A stretch of 64,000 bases of DNA from Peribacillus sp. ACCC06369 (lineage in GTDB: Bacteria > Bacillota > Bacilli > Bacillales > DSM-1321). Of this stretch, positions 31,033 through 39,799 are shown in pieces (the stretch's first letter is position 1; each line of letters starts with the position of its first letter). The notes under the pieces were generated by a model that was not told the DNA's origin, did not search any database, and was given only the letters and a program-made list of their open reading frames with translations. The position numbers and the translations under genes were made by a program. The stretch covers positions 5,270,001 through 5,334,000 of the forward strand of contig NZ_JAUCEN010000002.1 in the NCBI RefSeq assembly GCF_030348945.1, read 5' to 3'.

Positions 31033-32466
31033 ATGAAAAAATGGTATAAAAGAAAACTGTTTTATCTGCTTGTCTGCATTTTGATCGTCATTACGGCCGT
31101 AATCGTCTATAACAGCTACAAGCCTCTCCCTGATGGCATTTCTTATGAAGGGAAGGTTCATCATGTCGAGGATATTGATTTCATCTATGACCTTTCCTAT
31201 CACGATGAACAAGGGAATCTGCAACATGAGCAGCGAATTTTCCAAACCATAAATCAAGCCATAGAAGACGCTGATTCTTTTATCGTAATCGATATGTTTT
31301 TGTTTAATGCTTTTTATGATGAAAAGATGAACTTCCCGAAGTTAACCGAGAATCTGAAGGATAAACTGGTTGAACAGAAGAAAAAGAAACCTGACCTCCA
31401 GGTTATCTTCATTACTGATGAAGTGAATACTTCCTATAATGCCTACCAGTTAGAGGCATTGGAAACGATGAAGAAAAATGGCATTGATGTCATCGTTACC
31501 AACTTAGACCGGCTTCGGGATCCGAATCCCCTCTATTCAGGTGTGTATCGGACCTTTTTCCAATGGTTCGGTGAAAGCGGGAAAGGATGGATTGTGAATC
31601 CAATGGCTAAAAGCGCACCAAAGGTCACCTTTCGTTCTTATCTTAGACTGATGAATATTAAGGCCAATCATAGAAAAGTGGTCGCTACCGAAAAAACGGC
31701 CATCATCTCTTCTGCCAATCCTCATGACGCAAGTGGATTCCATTCCAATATTGCGTTTCAGATGGATGGGAATATCATCGGCGACTTTGTTAAAGCCGAA
31801 GAAGCAGCTTCGAAATTCTCGGGAGGTCCAAAGTCATTTCCTGAGTTCAAAGGGGCATCAGCAGATAAAGGACCGATATCGGTACAATTGCTAACGGAAG
31901 GAAAAATCAATAAACATGTCCTTAAAGTAATAAAGGATGCAGAAAAAGGCGACAAGATCCATCTTGCCATGTTCTACATTGCCGATCGTGATGTTGTCGA
32001 AGCATTAACCGATGCAGCTAAACGTGGTGTAAAGATCCAAATGATATTGGATCCGAATCAAAATGCTTTCGGAAGTGAGAAAATCGGGCTTCCTAATCTT
32101 CCAGTTGCCGCTGAATTCGAAAAACTTGGGGATGAAAATATCTCGATCCGCTGGTACAAAACAGATAAAGAACAGTTCCATACAAAGTTGATGATGATCC
32201 AAAAGGCTAATGAAACGATTATTCTTGGAGGATCGGCTAATTATACATCACGTAATCTAGATGACTATAACCTTGAAGCCAATGTTGAAATCCATGCTCC
32301 AAATGATGCGGACGTTTCTAATGATGTCGATAGCTATTTTCAAAGACTATGGACAAATCAAAATGGAACATACACCGTTGATTACAGTGAATATCAGAAG
32401 AAACTGCCTGTCTTCAAATACTTGACCTACCGCATCCAGAAGGTGTTCCGCTTCACCACTTACTGA
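31033..32466 (+). CDS. Phospholipase D-like membrane protein with altered HKD motifs
   Basis: Protein of 477 aa with an N-terminal membrane anchor (about residues 8-25) and two phospholipase D domains. The motifs read HRKVVATE followed by ISSANPHD, and HTKLMMIQ followed by GGSANYTSRN. His and Lys are kept in both, but the usual Asp is Glu in the first and Gln in the second. Activity is therefore uncertain: it could be a cardiolipin synthase relative, a phosphodiesterase or a binding protein. It is unlike the complete ClsB at 11424. GGAGG lies 7 bases before the ATG. It stands alone on the plus strand. Confidence 0.82.
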   Translation: MKKWYKRKLFYLLVCILIVITAVIVYNSYKPLPDGISYEGKVHHVEDIDFIYDLSYHDEQGNLQHEQRIFQTINQAIEDADSFIVIDMFLFNAFYDEKMNFPKLTENLKDKLVEQKKKKPDLQVIFITDEVNTSYNAYQLEALETMKKNGIDVIVTNLDRLRDPNPLYSGVYRTFFQWFGESGKGWIVNPMAKSAPKVTFRSYLRLMNIKANHRKVVATEKTAIISSANPHDASGFHSNIAFQMDGNIIGDFVKAEEAASKFSGGPKSFPEFKGASADKGPISVQLLTEGKINKHVLKVIKDAEKGDKIHLAMFYIADRDVVEALTDAAKRGVKIQMILDPNQNAFGSEKIGLPNLPVAAEFEKLGDENISIRWYKTDKEQFHTKLMMIQKANETIILGGSANYTSRNLDDYNLEANVEIHAPNDADVSNDVDSYFQRLWTNQNGTYTVDYSEYQKKLPVFKYLTYRIQKVFRFTTY

Positions 32467-32483
32467 ATAAATTCGGTATAAAT

Positions 32484-32509
32484 GTTTATCGGTAACCAAA
32501 TAAGGTTAT
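32484..32509 (+). promoter_or_regulatory. Sigma-B-like promoter of the YflT-type gene
   Basis: GTTTAT, a 14-base spacer, then GGTTAT. Each box is one base away from the general-stress consensus (GTTTAA, GGGTAT). It lies about 90 bases upstream of the start codon. Confidence 0.6.
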
Positions 32510-32602
32510 ATACTACTATAGCCATTCAAGAACTGTAATAAGCAAGATTCCATTTACCTATATCCAAGAGAATCTTACACTGAAATTCAAGGAGGAGTTT
32601 AT

Positions 32603-32923
32603 ATGTATCAAGTACATGTAGTAGAAAACGGTTTACAAGCAAAGGAAAAAATCGATGAACTAGTCACATCAGGTTATACGAAGGACGATGTATATTTGTT
32701 TGCCCATGATAAAACCCGTTCAAAACACCTTACCGAGAATACAAATACAGAAGATGTAGGCATGAAGGAACAGGGTTTCCTTGATTCCGTTGGAAATCTA
32801 TTTAAATCACGCGGAGATGAACTTCGTAATCGAATGAGCAACCTTGGCCTTAGTGATATGGAGGCAGAACGTTACGAGGAAGTGCTTGACGAAGGAAAAG
32901 TCGTCATCGTTGCTTCCAAATAA
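32603..32923 (+). CDS. General stress protein, YflT/GSP17M family
   Basis: Small acidic protein of 106 aa. The N-terminal part (VHVVENGLQAKEKIDELVTS, then DDVYLFAHD) is the general-stress 17M (YflT) domain of about 95 residues. The function is unknown; the family is induced by sigma-B under heat, salt and ethanol stress in Bacillus, and a sigma-B-like promoter lies upstream. AGGAGG is 7 bases before the ATG. Monocistronic, ending at the terminator shared with moeB. Confidence 0.88.
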   Translation: MYQVHVVENGLQAKEKIDELVTSGYTKDDVYLFAHDKTRSKHLTENTNTEDVGMKEQGFLDSVGNLFKSRGDELRNRMSNLGLSDMEAERYEEVLDEGKVVIVASK

Positions 32924-32979
32924 GAAAAAAGCGGGGTTACACACTAATACCCGAAAACCATTACCCTATTATGATTCAT

Positions 32980-33016
32980 AAAAAACGAGGCTCCTTAATC
33001 GGCAGCCTCGTTTTTT
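32980..33016. terminator. Bidirectional terminator between the YflT-type gene and moeB
   Basis: Stem AAAAAACGAGGCT / AGCCTCGTTTTTT with an 11-base loop, A-run and T-run on the two sides. Confidence 0.88.
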
Positions 33017-33023
33017 ATATTCA

Positions 33024-34043
33024 TTAACCCAGAATTCTTTGGTACGTGGCCTTTGCATGGACCATGTCCTTCGTGCCGTGAATCAACGCCCGGCCATCCT
33101 TGAAAATGACAATACGTTCCCCGGCTTTTTCACAAGAGAGTAGAAATGGATTGAATTTTACCAAATAGCCGCTGCCATTCAGTTCCTTGGCTAATTTATC
33201 GAGTTGAAGTTTCAAAGGTTTTGGCGGTCTTACCTGTACAGTATCCCTTCCGCAAAGAACCGCAGTTTTCGTTGCGTTTTCCATAGTTAAAAAGGGATAT
33301 GTCCTCTGATCTCCGCAAGAGAGACAATCTTTCTTTTTAGCTTTTGATAATCGAACGGTTTGGTATTGATTCCTCCACAGATCAAAAGTAACAAGTGCAG
33401 GTCGAACCGATTTCCAGTCTTCAACAAGGATTTTCAAAGCTTCGGCAGTTTGGTGTGCCACTACCATCGTTACAGCTGGCGATATGATTCCTCCTGTGTC
33501 ACAGGTCATTCCTTGAATGGGGATAGATTTAAGTAAACAGTGCAAACATGGCGTCTGTCCGGGAAGAATGGTCAAAGTCATGCCCACACTCCCCACACAT
33601 GCCCCATAAATCCAAGGTATTTGAAGCTTTTGTGACAAATCATTTATAATCATCCGTGTCTCAAAATTATCGGTCGCATCCAATATCAAATCAACATCAC
33701 CAAGCAGCTGTTCAAGGTTCTGGGCGGTTGCATCCATGATGATGGCATTCACTTCAACTTCATGATTGATTTCAAATAAATGACGCTTTGCCGCTTCTGC
33801 TTTTGGCAGATTCTCCTCGACATCCCGTTCCGTATACATTTGTTGGCGCTGTAAATTACTAGTCTCCACATAATCCCTGTCGACAATCGTAAGCTTCCCT
33901 ACTCCCGCACGAGTAAGGGCCTCGGCGTTAGCAGATCCCAAAGCCCCTGCCCCTAGAAGTAAGACATGCTTCTTCAAGATTTTCAATTGGCCGCCTTCAC
34001 CAATGGGGGCGAATAAAGTCTGTCTTGAATAACGCTCTTTCAC
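33024..34043 (-). CDS. moeB: Molybdopterin-synthase adenylyltransferase MoeB
   Basis: E1-like enzyme that adenylates the C-terminal Gly-Gly of MoaD so that it can be thiolated. 339 aa. Nucleotide-binding GAGALGSANAEAL (about 32-44), then RDYVETSNLQRQQ and LILDATDNFETR. The zinc cysteines are in CLHCLL and CLSCG. No rhodanese domain is present; the tail is the Bacillus-type 80-residue extension (LCGRDTVQVRP ... FKDGRALIHGTKD). ThiF is a close paralogue, but the position after moaE and moaD favours MoeB. GTG start with GGAGGGGAGGG upstream. Confidence 0.9.
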   Translation of the reverse strand: MKERYSRQTLFAPIGEGGQLKILKKHVLLLGAGALGSANAEALTRAGVGKLTIVDRDYVETSNLQRQQMYTERDVEENLPKAEAAKRHLFEINHEVEVNAIIMDATAQNLEQLLGDVDLILDATDNFETRMIINDLSQKLQIPWIYGACVGSVGMTLTILPGQTPCLHCLLKSIPIQGMTCDTGGIISPAVTMVVAHQTAEALKILVEDWKSVRPALVTFDLWRNQYQTVRLSKAKKKDCLSCGDQRTYPFLTMENATKTAVLCGRDTVQVRPPKPLKLQLDKLAKELNGSGYLVKFNPFLLSCEKAGERIVIFKDGRALIHGTKDMVHAKATYQRILG

Positions 34044-34077
34044 TGTAAACCCTCCCCTCCAATTCGATCCGATTCTC

Positions 34078-34311
34078 TCAGCCTCCGCTGACAGGTGGAA
34101 TGAAAGCTACTGTATCTCCATCAGATAGAACCGTGTCATCGTCGGCAAATTCTTCATTGACCGCTGTCATCACGGATTCAAGACCTTCCAATTGAAATTC
34201 CACCCTCATCTTTCCTTTTAGCTGGGCCACACTCATTCCATTTCCTTCTATAGAAAGAGTCTCTTTGCCTAACGCATCTTTCAATTGGGCAAATAAAAGT
34301 ACATTAATCAT
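34078..34311 (-). CDS. moaD: Molybdopterin synthase sulfur carrier subunit MoaD
   Basis: Ubiquitin-fold sulfur carrier of 77 aa ending PPVSGG, the double glycine that receives sulfur as a thiocarboxylate. The longest frame runs to 34491 inside moaE, but the ATG at 34311 follows GAGGTGG and begins MINVLLFAQLKDALG as in known MoaD. It overlaps the moaE stop by 8 bases, so the two subunits are translationally coupled. Confidence 0.94.
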   Translation of the reverse strand: MINVLLFAQLKDALGKETLSIEGNGMSVAQLKGKMRVEFQLEGLESVMTAVNEEFADDDTVLSDGDTVAFIPPVSGG

Positions 34312-34768
34312 CGATATCCACCTCTTCCGGTTTTCCTTTTGGATATGAAACGGTTTCCAACTGGTTTCCGACCCATGTCTCCCCATCCTCCCAATGTTCT
34401 TTTTTCCAAATCGGGACGATTTCTTTAATTCTTTCAATTGCATACCTGTTTGACTCATATGCATCATTTCGATGTGGCGTACTAACGGCAATTACGACTG
34501 CGATATCCGTGATTTCAAGTTTACCTACACGATGGGTGATCGCCGTTTCCGCATCAGGCCAACGCTCCTTGATCTCAGATCCGATTTGCTCTAATTTCTT
34601 GATGGCCATCGGTTCATATGCTTCGTAAATTAAGAAGAGGGTCTTTTTTCCTTTCGTCATTTCCCTCACTGTACCAATAAAGGTCGTGACGGCACCTGCA
34701 TTCCTCTCTACTACTTTATCAATCACTTCCTGGATGACAATCGGCTCTTTTGAAATTTTATAATTCAT
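34304..34768 (-). CDS. moaE: Molybdopterin synthase catalytic subunit MoaE
   Basis: Transfers sulfur from MoaD to precursor Z to make molybdopterin. 154 aa. Visible family signatures: GAVTTFIGTVREMTKGK, LIYEAYEPMA, ITHRVGKLEI, and the catalytic-lysine region PIWKKEHWEDGETWV. An ATG at 34777 is also in frame, but AGGATGG is correctly spaced only for the ATG at 34768. Overlaps the mobA end and the moaD start, as expected for a tight operon. Confidence 0.95.
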   Translation of the reverse strand: MNYKISKEPIVIQEVIDKVVERNAGAVTTFIGTVREMTKGKKTLFLIYEAYEPMAIKKLEQIGSEIKERWPDAETAITHRVGKLEITDIAVVIAVSTPHRNDAYESNRYAIERIKEIVPIWKKEHWEDGETWVGNQLETVSYPKGKPEEVDIDD

Positions 34769-35393
34769 CTCTACCATCCTTTATATATAATTCGGTTTGG
34801 CTAATATAACCTGCCTCTTGATAATCTTCCCTCGTATTCATATTGAAAAAAAGGTATTGAAAATGTTCAGGATTTTCATGATATATCTTAAAATCGCTTT
34901 CCTTCATGATTTTCACCGAAATCTTTTCCAAAAATAGACTCATTTTTAATTCGTTTTTCAATAAACATTCTGTCAGTACAGGAAGACATCTTTTATGATA
35001 AACAGCAAAAAGCGGCTGAATCCTGCCATTTATCTCCGGAATGACAGCATCGAATTCGGGTTCATAATAGGATATGATATCATTTATGGCAGCTGCACTC
35101 ACAAACGGCATATCACAGGCTGTAAGGAATTGGAGCTCCGTTTTCGAGGAGGCCATCCCTGCATGCAATCCCCCAAGTGGTCCTTGATCTTTATGTAAAT
35201 CCGGTATTAACGGAAGTTGCAGAAAACGATAATCTTCAAATGTATTCGTAATGACCAGAATGTTTTCTGATACCTTTTTCAATACGGATGCCACTCTTGA
35301 AATGTTCACAACGCCACCTATGGTCAACAGGGCCTTATTCACTCCCATACGGCTTGATTTCCCACCAGCTAACAGCAACATTGTCCACTCCAT
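34758..35393 (-). CDS. mobA: Molybdenum cofactor guanylyltransferase MobA
   Basis: Attaches GMP to molybdenum cofactor to give the MGD form used by nitrate reductase and formate dehydrogenases. 211 aa nucleotidyltransferase. GTP-binding LLLAGGKSSRMGVNKALL near the N-terminus, DQGPLGGLHAGM, and metal-binding TACDMPFVS. The frame begins with a GTG at 35402; GGGAGGG spaced 8 bases from the ATG at 35393 supports that start. First gene of mobA-moaE-moaD-moeB. No molybdoenzyme is encoded in the window. Confidence 0.93.
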   Translation of the reverse strand: MEWTMLLLAGGKSSRMGVNKALLTIGGVVNISRVASVLKKVSENILVITNTFEDYRFLQLPLIPDLHKDQGPLGGLHAGMASSKTELQFLTACDMPFVSAAAINDIISYYEPEFDAVIPEINGRIQPLFAVYHKRCLPVLTECLLKNELKMSLFLEKISVKIMKESDFKIYHENPEHFQYLFFNMNTREDYQEAGYISQTELYIKDGRDEL

Positions 35394-35773
35394 ACGAATC
35401 ACCCTCCCTTTTTGGGGTTTAATCTAGCATCCAACGGTAAAGCTATAATAAATATGTCCACTATATTTAAATATTTTAAATCAATTTTCAAAATAATGAC
35501 ACTTTCACAAACTTTGCTTTGTATATCAAAAGATGGAAAATAGGATTCAAAGCTTAAAAGCAGGCGGCCCATCTATCCAATTTCCTGAAATCCATGTATT
35601 ATTTCAATTTTAAAAATGGCTTATGCGAGGCCATTCCATCTCCTTCTTATAGGCACTCATTTTAGGGTGAAAACTAAGTTTTACATAAAAGAAATTTTGG
35701 TATATTCTAAAAATAGCATATTATCTGGTATGCTGATAATATCGAAATCCAATTCTCCTGAGGAGGTCACATA
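35394..35773. other. Intergenic region between mobA and pdxK
   Basis: 380 AT-rich bases between divergent genes. No open frame with a ribosome site. A possible pdxK promoter is TTGGTA and TATTAT with a 16-base spacer (about 35696-35723). AATGGC / GCCATT near 35617-35636 could form a hairpin. I see no riboswitch. Confidence 0.4.
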
Positions 35774-36598
35774 ATGACTATGAAAAGAGCTATGACAGTT
35801 GCCGGATCGGATTCGAGCGGCGGCGCGGGTCTTCAAGCAGATTTAAAGACATTTCAAGAATTCGGCGTTTACGGTATGTCCGCCTTAACGACAATCGTTA
35901 CGATGGATCCCAAGAACGGCTGGTCACATAATGTATTCCCTACACCGGTCGAGGTTTTGGAAGCCCAAATCGAAACGATTCTATCAATCGGCATTGATGC
36001 CATGAAAACGGGAATGCTTGGATCAGTGGAGATCATTGAACTTGTTGCCCGTAAAATAGACGAGTTGAAACTGGACAAAGTCGTAATCGATCCAGTTATG
36101 GTATGTAAAGGTGAAGATGAAGTATTGCACCCTGAAACGGCTGTAGCCCTGCGTGAACTACTTGTTCCACGTGCAACTGTAGTTACGCCTAACCTGTTCG
36201 AGGCTGCTCAGTTAGCAGGAACAGCGCCTATCAAAACGATCGATGATATGAAGGGTGCAGCCGAAAAGATTCATGCACTTGGTGCAAAATATGTCTTGAT
36301 CAAAGGCGGTAATAAACTGGATTATGACAAAGCAATCGACCTTTTATATGATGGAAAAGAATTTGAGATCCTTGAATCCGAGAAAATCGAAACAACCAAT
36401 ACACACGGTGCCGGCTGTTCATCGTCAGCAGCCATTGCAGCTCAATTGGCTGAAGGGAAAAGTCCGCGTGAGGCTGTCCTCATTTCAAAAGACTTCATTA
36501 CCGAGGCGGTTCGCCATTCTTGGAAGATGAATGACTATGTTGGACCTGTCAATCATGGTGCATACCATAAATATGGAAATGCTGAAAACACAAAATAA
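35774..36598 (+). CDS. pdxK: Pyridoxal/HMP kinase PdxK (ThiD-like)
   Basis: Ribokinase-fold enzyme of 274 aa that phosphorylates pyridoxine or pyridoxal, and possibly hydroxymethylpyrimidine. Substrate-binding GSDSSGGAGLQADLKTFQE at the N-terminus and anion-hole HGAGCSSSAA at 211-220. Cys111 (DPVMVCKGEDEVL) and Cys215 (GAGC) are the two cysteines of the Gram-positive dual-cysteine pyridoxal kinases, where one forms a hemithioacetal with pyridoxal. This supports PdxK over a strict ThiD. AGGAGG 7 bases before the ATG. Same neighbourhood as B. subtilis ywdB. Confidence 0.92.
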   Translation: MTMKRAMTVAGSDSSGGAGLQADLKTFQEFGVYGMSALTTIVTMDPKNGWSHNVFPTPVEVLEAQIETILSIGIDAMKTGMLGSVEIIELVARKIDELKLDKVVIDPVMVCKGEDEVLHPETAVALRELLVPRATVVTPNLFEAAQLAGTAPIKTIDDMKGAAEKIHALGAKYVLIKGGNKLDYDKAIDLLYDGKEFEILESEKIETTNTHGAGCSSSAAIAAQLAEGKSPREAVLISKDFITEAVRHSWKMNDYVGPVNHGAYHKYGNAENTK

Positions 36599-36611
36599 TA
36601 GACCAAAGTTT

Positions 36612-36643
36612 AATGGCTGCTCAAATTCATCGAGCGGCCTTTT
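36612..36643 (+). terminator. Terminator of pdxK
   Basis: GGCTGCTC pairs with GAGCGGCC (one wobble) across a 9-base loop, followed by T5. Confidence 0.75.
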
Positions 36644-36723
36644 TCGCTTTTTTTGTTTTTATTTAGTAGAATGAAAAGAAGGAAAAGCTTATCTAGCCGC
36701 CCAGTTAAGGAGGAAATTATAGA

Positions 36724-37071
36724 ATGAAACCTATAGACCGTACAGAGGTGCAAAATGCTATTGATTCTTTCGCCGGACAAGATGTATATCTTCACCTTGA
36801 AACGACAAATGGCGCCTATGCCACTCATGTAGATGAAGCTTTCTTTTCGGCAGGTGCTTATATTCGTAATGCTTTTATCCAGTATGAACATGGGAAGATA
36901 GTTGGGGATGGACCCTACCGCATCGGCTTGAAGCTCAATATTGGCTGGGTATATGCTGAAGGCGTCAACCACTTCGAAATGGATGAACAAGGGAGATTGC
37001 TGTTGGCAGGCCTTGATTTTTCCGGAAAACTTGCTGTCTCCATGCAGCTCAGCCCTACTCCCTTTGAATGA
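36724..37071 (+). CDS. yojF: YojF family protein (DUF1806)
   Basis: Soluble protein of 115 aa, beta-rich, with VYLHLETTNGAYATHVDEAF and GPYRIGLKLNIGWVYAEGVN. It matches YojF of B. subtilis in sequence style and in being directly upstream of bshB2 (yojG). The function is unknown; the constant pairing suggests a part in bacillithiol metabolism. AAGGAGG precedes the ATG. 97 bases separate it from bshB2, probably one transcript. Confidence 0.87.
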   Translation: MKPIDRTEVQNAIDSFAGQDVYLHLETTNGAYATHVDEAFFSAGAYIRNAFIQYEHGKIVGDGPYRIGLKLNIGWVYAEGVNHFEMDEQGRLLLAGLDFSGKLAVSMQLSPTPFE

Positions 37072-37168
37072 TCACGACTAGCTTGATATGTATAATATAA
37101 TTCCGATGAAAACTCCCATTCACCGATAACCATACTTACTGTAAGTAGAACGGAAGGAGAAATATACC

Positions 37169-37834
37169 TTGGAAAAAGAACGTCATGTATTAGTTATATT
37201 CCCACATCCCGATGATGAAGCCTTTTCGGTCTCCGGAACGCTGGCACTCCATAGAGAAGCTGGCACTCCTGTCACCTATTTATGTTTAACTTTAGGAGAA
37301 ATGGGACGTAATTTAGGCAATCCTCCATTTGCAACAAGGGAATCGCTCCCTAAAATTCGCAAAAAAGAATTAATCGATGCAGCAAATTCGATGGGCATCC
37401 AAGATTTGCGCATGCTTGGATTGCGTGATAAGACAATTGAATTCGAAGATGATGAAAAGCTGACTTCATTATTTACCGAAGCCATCAATGAATTGAATCC
37501 TTCATTGATCATAACGTTTTATCCAGGATACAGTGTCCATCCAGACCATGAAGCGACAGCACGGGCTGTGGTTCGGGCCGTGGAAAGAATGGAAGAGAAA
37601 GAGAGACCTAAACTTCATTGTGTCGCGTTCTCCAATAACTGCATCGATGAGTTAGGGCAGCCTGACATCATCCATGATATCTCCGCCGTCGAAGAAAAAA
37701 AGGTAGCTACATTCACTGCCCACCGTTCGCAAACGCAGGCAATGGTGATCGATTGGAAAGAGAAATTCGAAAATCAGGATGCTGATTTTCTCGACTGGAT
37801 CCGCAAAGAACGATTATGGACCTATAAATTTTAA
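37169..37834 (+). CDS. bshB2: Bacillithiol N-acetyl-malate deacetylase BshB2
   Basis: LmbE-family zinc deacetylase of 221 aa that removes acetyl from GlcNAc-malate during bacillithiol synthesis, or acts on bacillithiol conjugates. The N-terminal PHPDDEAFSVSGTL holds the His-Asp-Asp zinc and catalytic residues, and HPDHEATARAVVRA gives the third zinc His. The start is a TTG with AAGGAG 9 bases upstream; no ATG exists before the motif. Paired with yojF as in B. subtilis. Confidence 0.93.
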   Translation: MEKERHVLVIFPHPDDEAFSVSGTLALHREAGTPVTYLCLTLGEMGRNLGNPPFATRESLPKIRKKELIDAANSMGIQDLRMLGLRDKTIEFEDDEKLTSLFTEAINELNPSLIITFYPGYSVHPDHEATARAVVRAVERMEEKERPKLHCVAFSNNCIDELGQPDIIHDISAVEEKKVATFTAHRSQTQAMVIDWKEKFENQDADFLDWIRKERLWTYKF

Positions 37835-37835
37835 A

Positions 37836-37862
37836 GAAACCGCCAATTAGGCGGTTTTTTTG
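37836..37862 (+). terminator. Terminator of bshB2
   Basis: AAACCGCC / GGCGGTTT stem with a 5-base loop, then a T-run. Confidence 0.88.
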
Positions 37863-37871
37863 TTTATGGCA

Positions 37872-37900
37872 TAAAAAAAACGCCTGTGGATTACAGGCGG
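37872..37900 (-). terminator. Terminator of the MarR-MFS operon
   Basis: CGCCTGT / ACAGGCG stem with a 5-base loop, followed on the minus strand by T8. Confidence 0.88.
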
Positions 37901-37982
37901 AGAAAAGGGGGATACTTTGGAAAATCAATCATAATATAAGCATCCCCATTTTTGATTATTTCATACATGCATATTCAAAAAA

Positions 37983-39188
37983 TTAAGCAGACAAGCGTTC
38001 TTCCCGCTGCATTTTCTTTCTTGCCGCGGCTTTTCTACCATGTGCGAAAAAGTAAATCCCTATAAGAGCGAATGCCAAGACAGACATTCCTATGAACAAC
38101 CCTTTGAAGCCGGTAAATGGAATAAGGAATCCCAAAAGGAATGGGCCAACACCGATTCCAAAATCGTACATTGTATAAAACGTGGATGTGGCTAATCCCA
38201 TCCGATTTGATGGTGCTTCCTTAATGGAAATGGCTTGACAACTTGATTGGAACGTACCATATCCCACTCCGATAAAGGCACCGGCAATCAGAAGCGTAAT
38301 ACCATGATGGGATTGGCTGAGAATGACCATACCCACGGCAAATAGTAAGAGCGAAGGATAAATGACTGCATTCTCCCCCTTCACATCAAACATTCTTCCT
38401 GTAAACGGACGGGACGCCAAAAGGAATACAGCAAATACGACAAAGAAAAAACTTGCCGCATCCATTAAATCCATTTCCTTTGCAAAAGATGTTAAATACG
38501 ACAAAATGCTCGAATAGGTAAATCCGGCAAATCCGATAAAAATGGAAATGGGCAGAGCTTTTTTTTCAAAGTAATCACTAATTTTAAATCCTTCTTGTTG
38601 TGAAGCTCTGCCTTTTTCTCCTTCAGGAACATTCATGAATAACGATGCCACTAAAGAAAACGCGGCAAATAAAGAGGCAGCATAGAAAATGATGGAATAA
38701 CTAAAATGCTGTGTGATCAGCAATCCAATAAACGGACCGAACGCCATTGCCAAATTAGTACTCATGGCAAAGTAACCTGTCCCTTCCCCACGTCTCTCAT
38801 TTGGAATGATATCTGCAGCAATTGTTCCAGTTGCCGTAGTGGCAAGGCCAAAAGCAAAACCGTGAATAAGCCGATCGATCAATAAGAGGGATAAACTATT
38901 AACCAGGAAATAGCCAATGGATGCGATCAGGAATAGAATCAAGGATCCAAGCAACATTTTTCTGCGGCCGATCTTGTCAATTTTTTTCCCTGCAATCGGT
39001 CTGACAAGCACAGCCCCGAGGACAAAAATACTTGAGGCAAGTCCCGCTTGTGCTTGCGACGCATGAAAGTTATCAATCGTGTAAATGGTCAATGTCACCA
39101 TCAAGACATAAAAAGTTAAAAATAGAAAAAAGTTCGCAGACGAGACAATCAGAAAGTCTTTCGTCCACAATTTCGGTTTGTGATTCAT
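37983..39188 (-). CDS. MFS multidrug-type transporter
   Basis: Major facilitator of 401 aa with twelve hydrophobic segments. The loop after helix 2 has GKKIDKIGRRKMLLGS, the MFS motif A, and helix 5 has AFGPFIGLLI, the drug-exporter motif C. This points to proton-driven efflux of small molecules, substrate unknown. The tail is strongly basic (HGRKAAARKKMQREER). It is 18 bases downstream of a MarR gene and shares its promoter, so it is probably induced when MarR binds a toxic ligand. Confidence 0.9.
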   Translation of the reverse strand: MNHKPKLWTKDFLIVSSANFFLFLTFYVLMVTLTIYTIDNFHASQAQAGLASSIFVLGAVLVRPIAGKKIDKIGRRKMLLGSLILFLIASIGYFLVNSLSLLLIDRLIHGFAFGLATTATGTIAADIIPNERRGEGTGYFAMSTNLAMAFGPFIGLLITQHFSYSIIFYAASLFAAFSLVASLFMNVPEGEKGRASQQEGFKISDYFEKKALPISIFIGFAGFTYSSILSYLTSFAKEMDLMDAASFFFVVFAVFLLASRPFTGRMFDVKGENAVIYPSLLLFAVGMVILSQSHHGITLLIAGAFIGVGYGTFQSSCQAISIKEAPSNRMGLATSTFYTMYDFGIGVGPFLLGFLIPFTGFKGLFIGMSVLAFALIGIYFFAHGRKAAARKKMQREERLSA

Positions 39189-39206
39189 TTCAATCCTTCT
39201 TCCTTA

Positions 39207-39626
39207 CTATTGTTTTAATTTTTCCTTCAGGAAAATCAACGTTCGTAACGTTGCCTCTCGATCCTCTTCAGCCAAACCGCTCATTAATTGAAGTTCAAAT
39301 TCTTCAACTACCTTTTTGGCCTTTTGATAAGTCCTTACACCTGACTCCGTTAACTGTATTCTCCGCTCCCGCTTATCTTTTCCTGGGATTTGTTCAATCA
39401 AACCAAGTTCCTCCAACCGGTTTACCGTCCTCGTTACGGTCGGTTTCTCCACATCTAGATAATTGCTTATTTCAACAAGCGTAGAACAACCAAACTCATT
39501 CAGATAATATACAATCGACCATTGGGAATGAAAAAGATCAACCTTGGCCAATTGTTCATTTAATTTTTTAGTAAATGACCTTGAAAATTGTAAGTTATGA
39601 TGAAAAAAACCATTATTAAAGGACAA
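39207..39626 (-). CDS. MarR-family transcription regulator
   Basis: Winged-helix repressor of 139 aa. The recognition helix and wing are CSTLVEISNYLDVEKPTVTR followed by LEELGLIEQIPGKDKRERR, the classic MarR layout with the basic wing tip. The start is a TTG with AGGAGG 7 bases upstream. A perfect 18-bp palindrome overlaps its own promoter, so I infer autorepression and control of the MFS pump that follows. The ligand is unknown. Confidence 0.92.
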   Translation of the reverse strand: MSFNNGFFHHNLQFSRSFTKKLNEQLAKVDLFHSQWSIVYYLNEFGCSTLVEISNYLDVEKPTVTRTVNRLEELGLIEQIPGKDKRERRIQLTESGVRTYQKAKKVVEEFELQLMSGLAEEDREATLRTLIFLKEKLKQ

Positions 39627-39645
39627 AGGTATTCCTCCTGTAAAT

Positions 39646-39688
39646 TAGTTACCTAGGTAACTATACACCTATTCATTAGAAATGTCTA
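39646..39688 (-). promoter_or_regulatory. marR promoter with palindromic operator
   Basis: On the minus strand, TAGACA (39683-39688), a 17-base spacer and TATAGT (39660-39665) form a strong sigma-A promoter. The perfect palindrome TAGTTACCTAGGTAACTA (39646-39663) overlaps the -10 box. Confidence 0.82.
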
Positions 39689-39799
39689 GCCTTCTGATGA
39701 ACGAAAATAATTGTATGCATACTGTTTCATCAGCTTCTTTATTGCTTCCGGGACAAAATTCAGGAGGTTCATGCTTTTACTTGGAAGTATGGAGCGAAT

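Noticed and set aside
35613..35636. Hairpin as a minus-strand terminator
   Set aside because: No minus-strand gene ends upstream of it; it lies between divergent genes.
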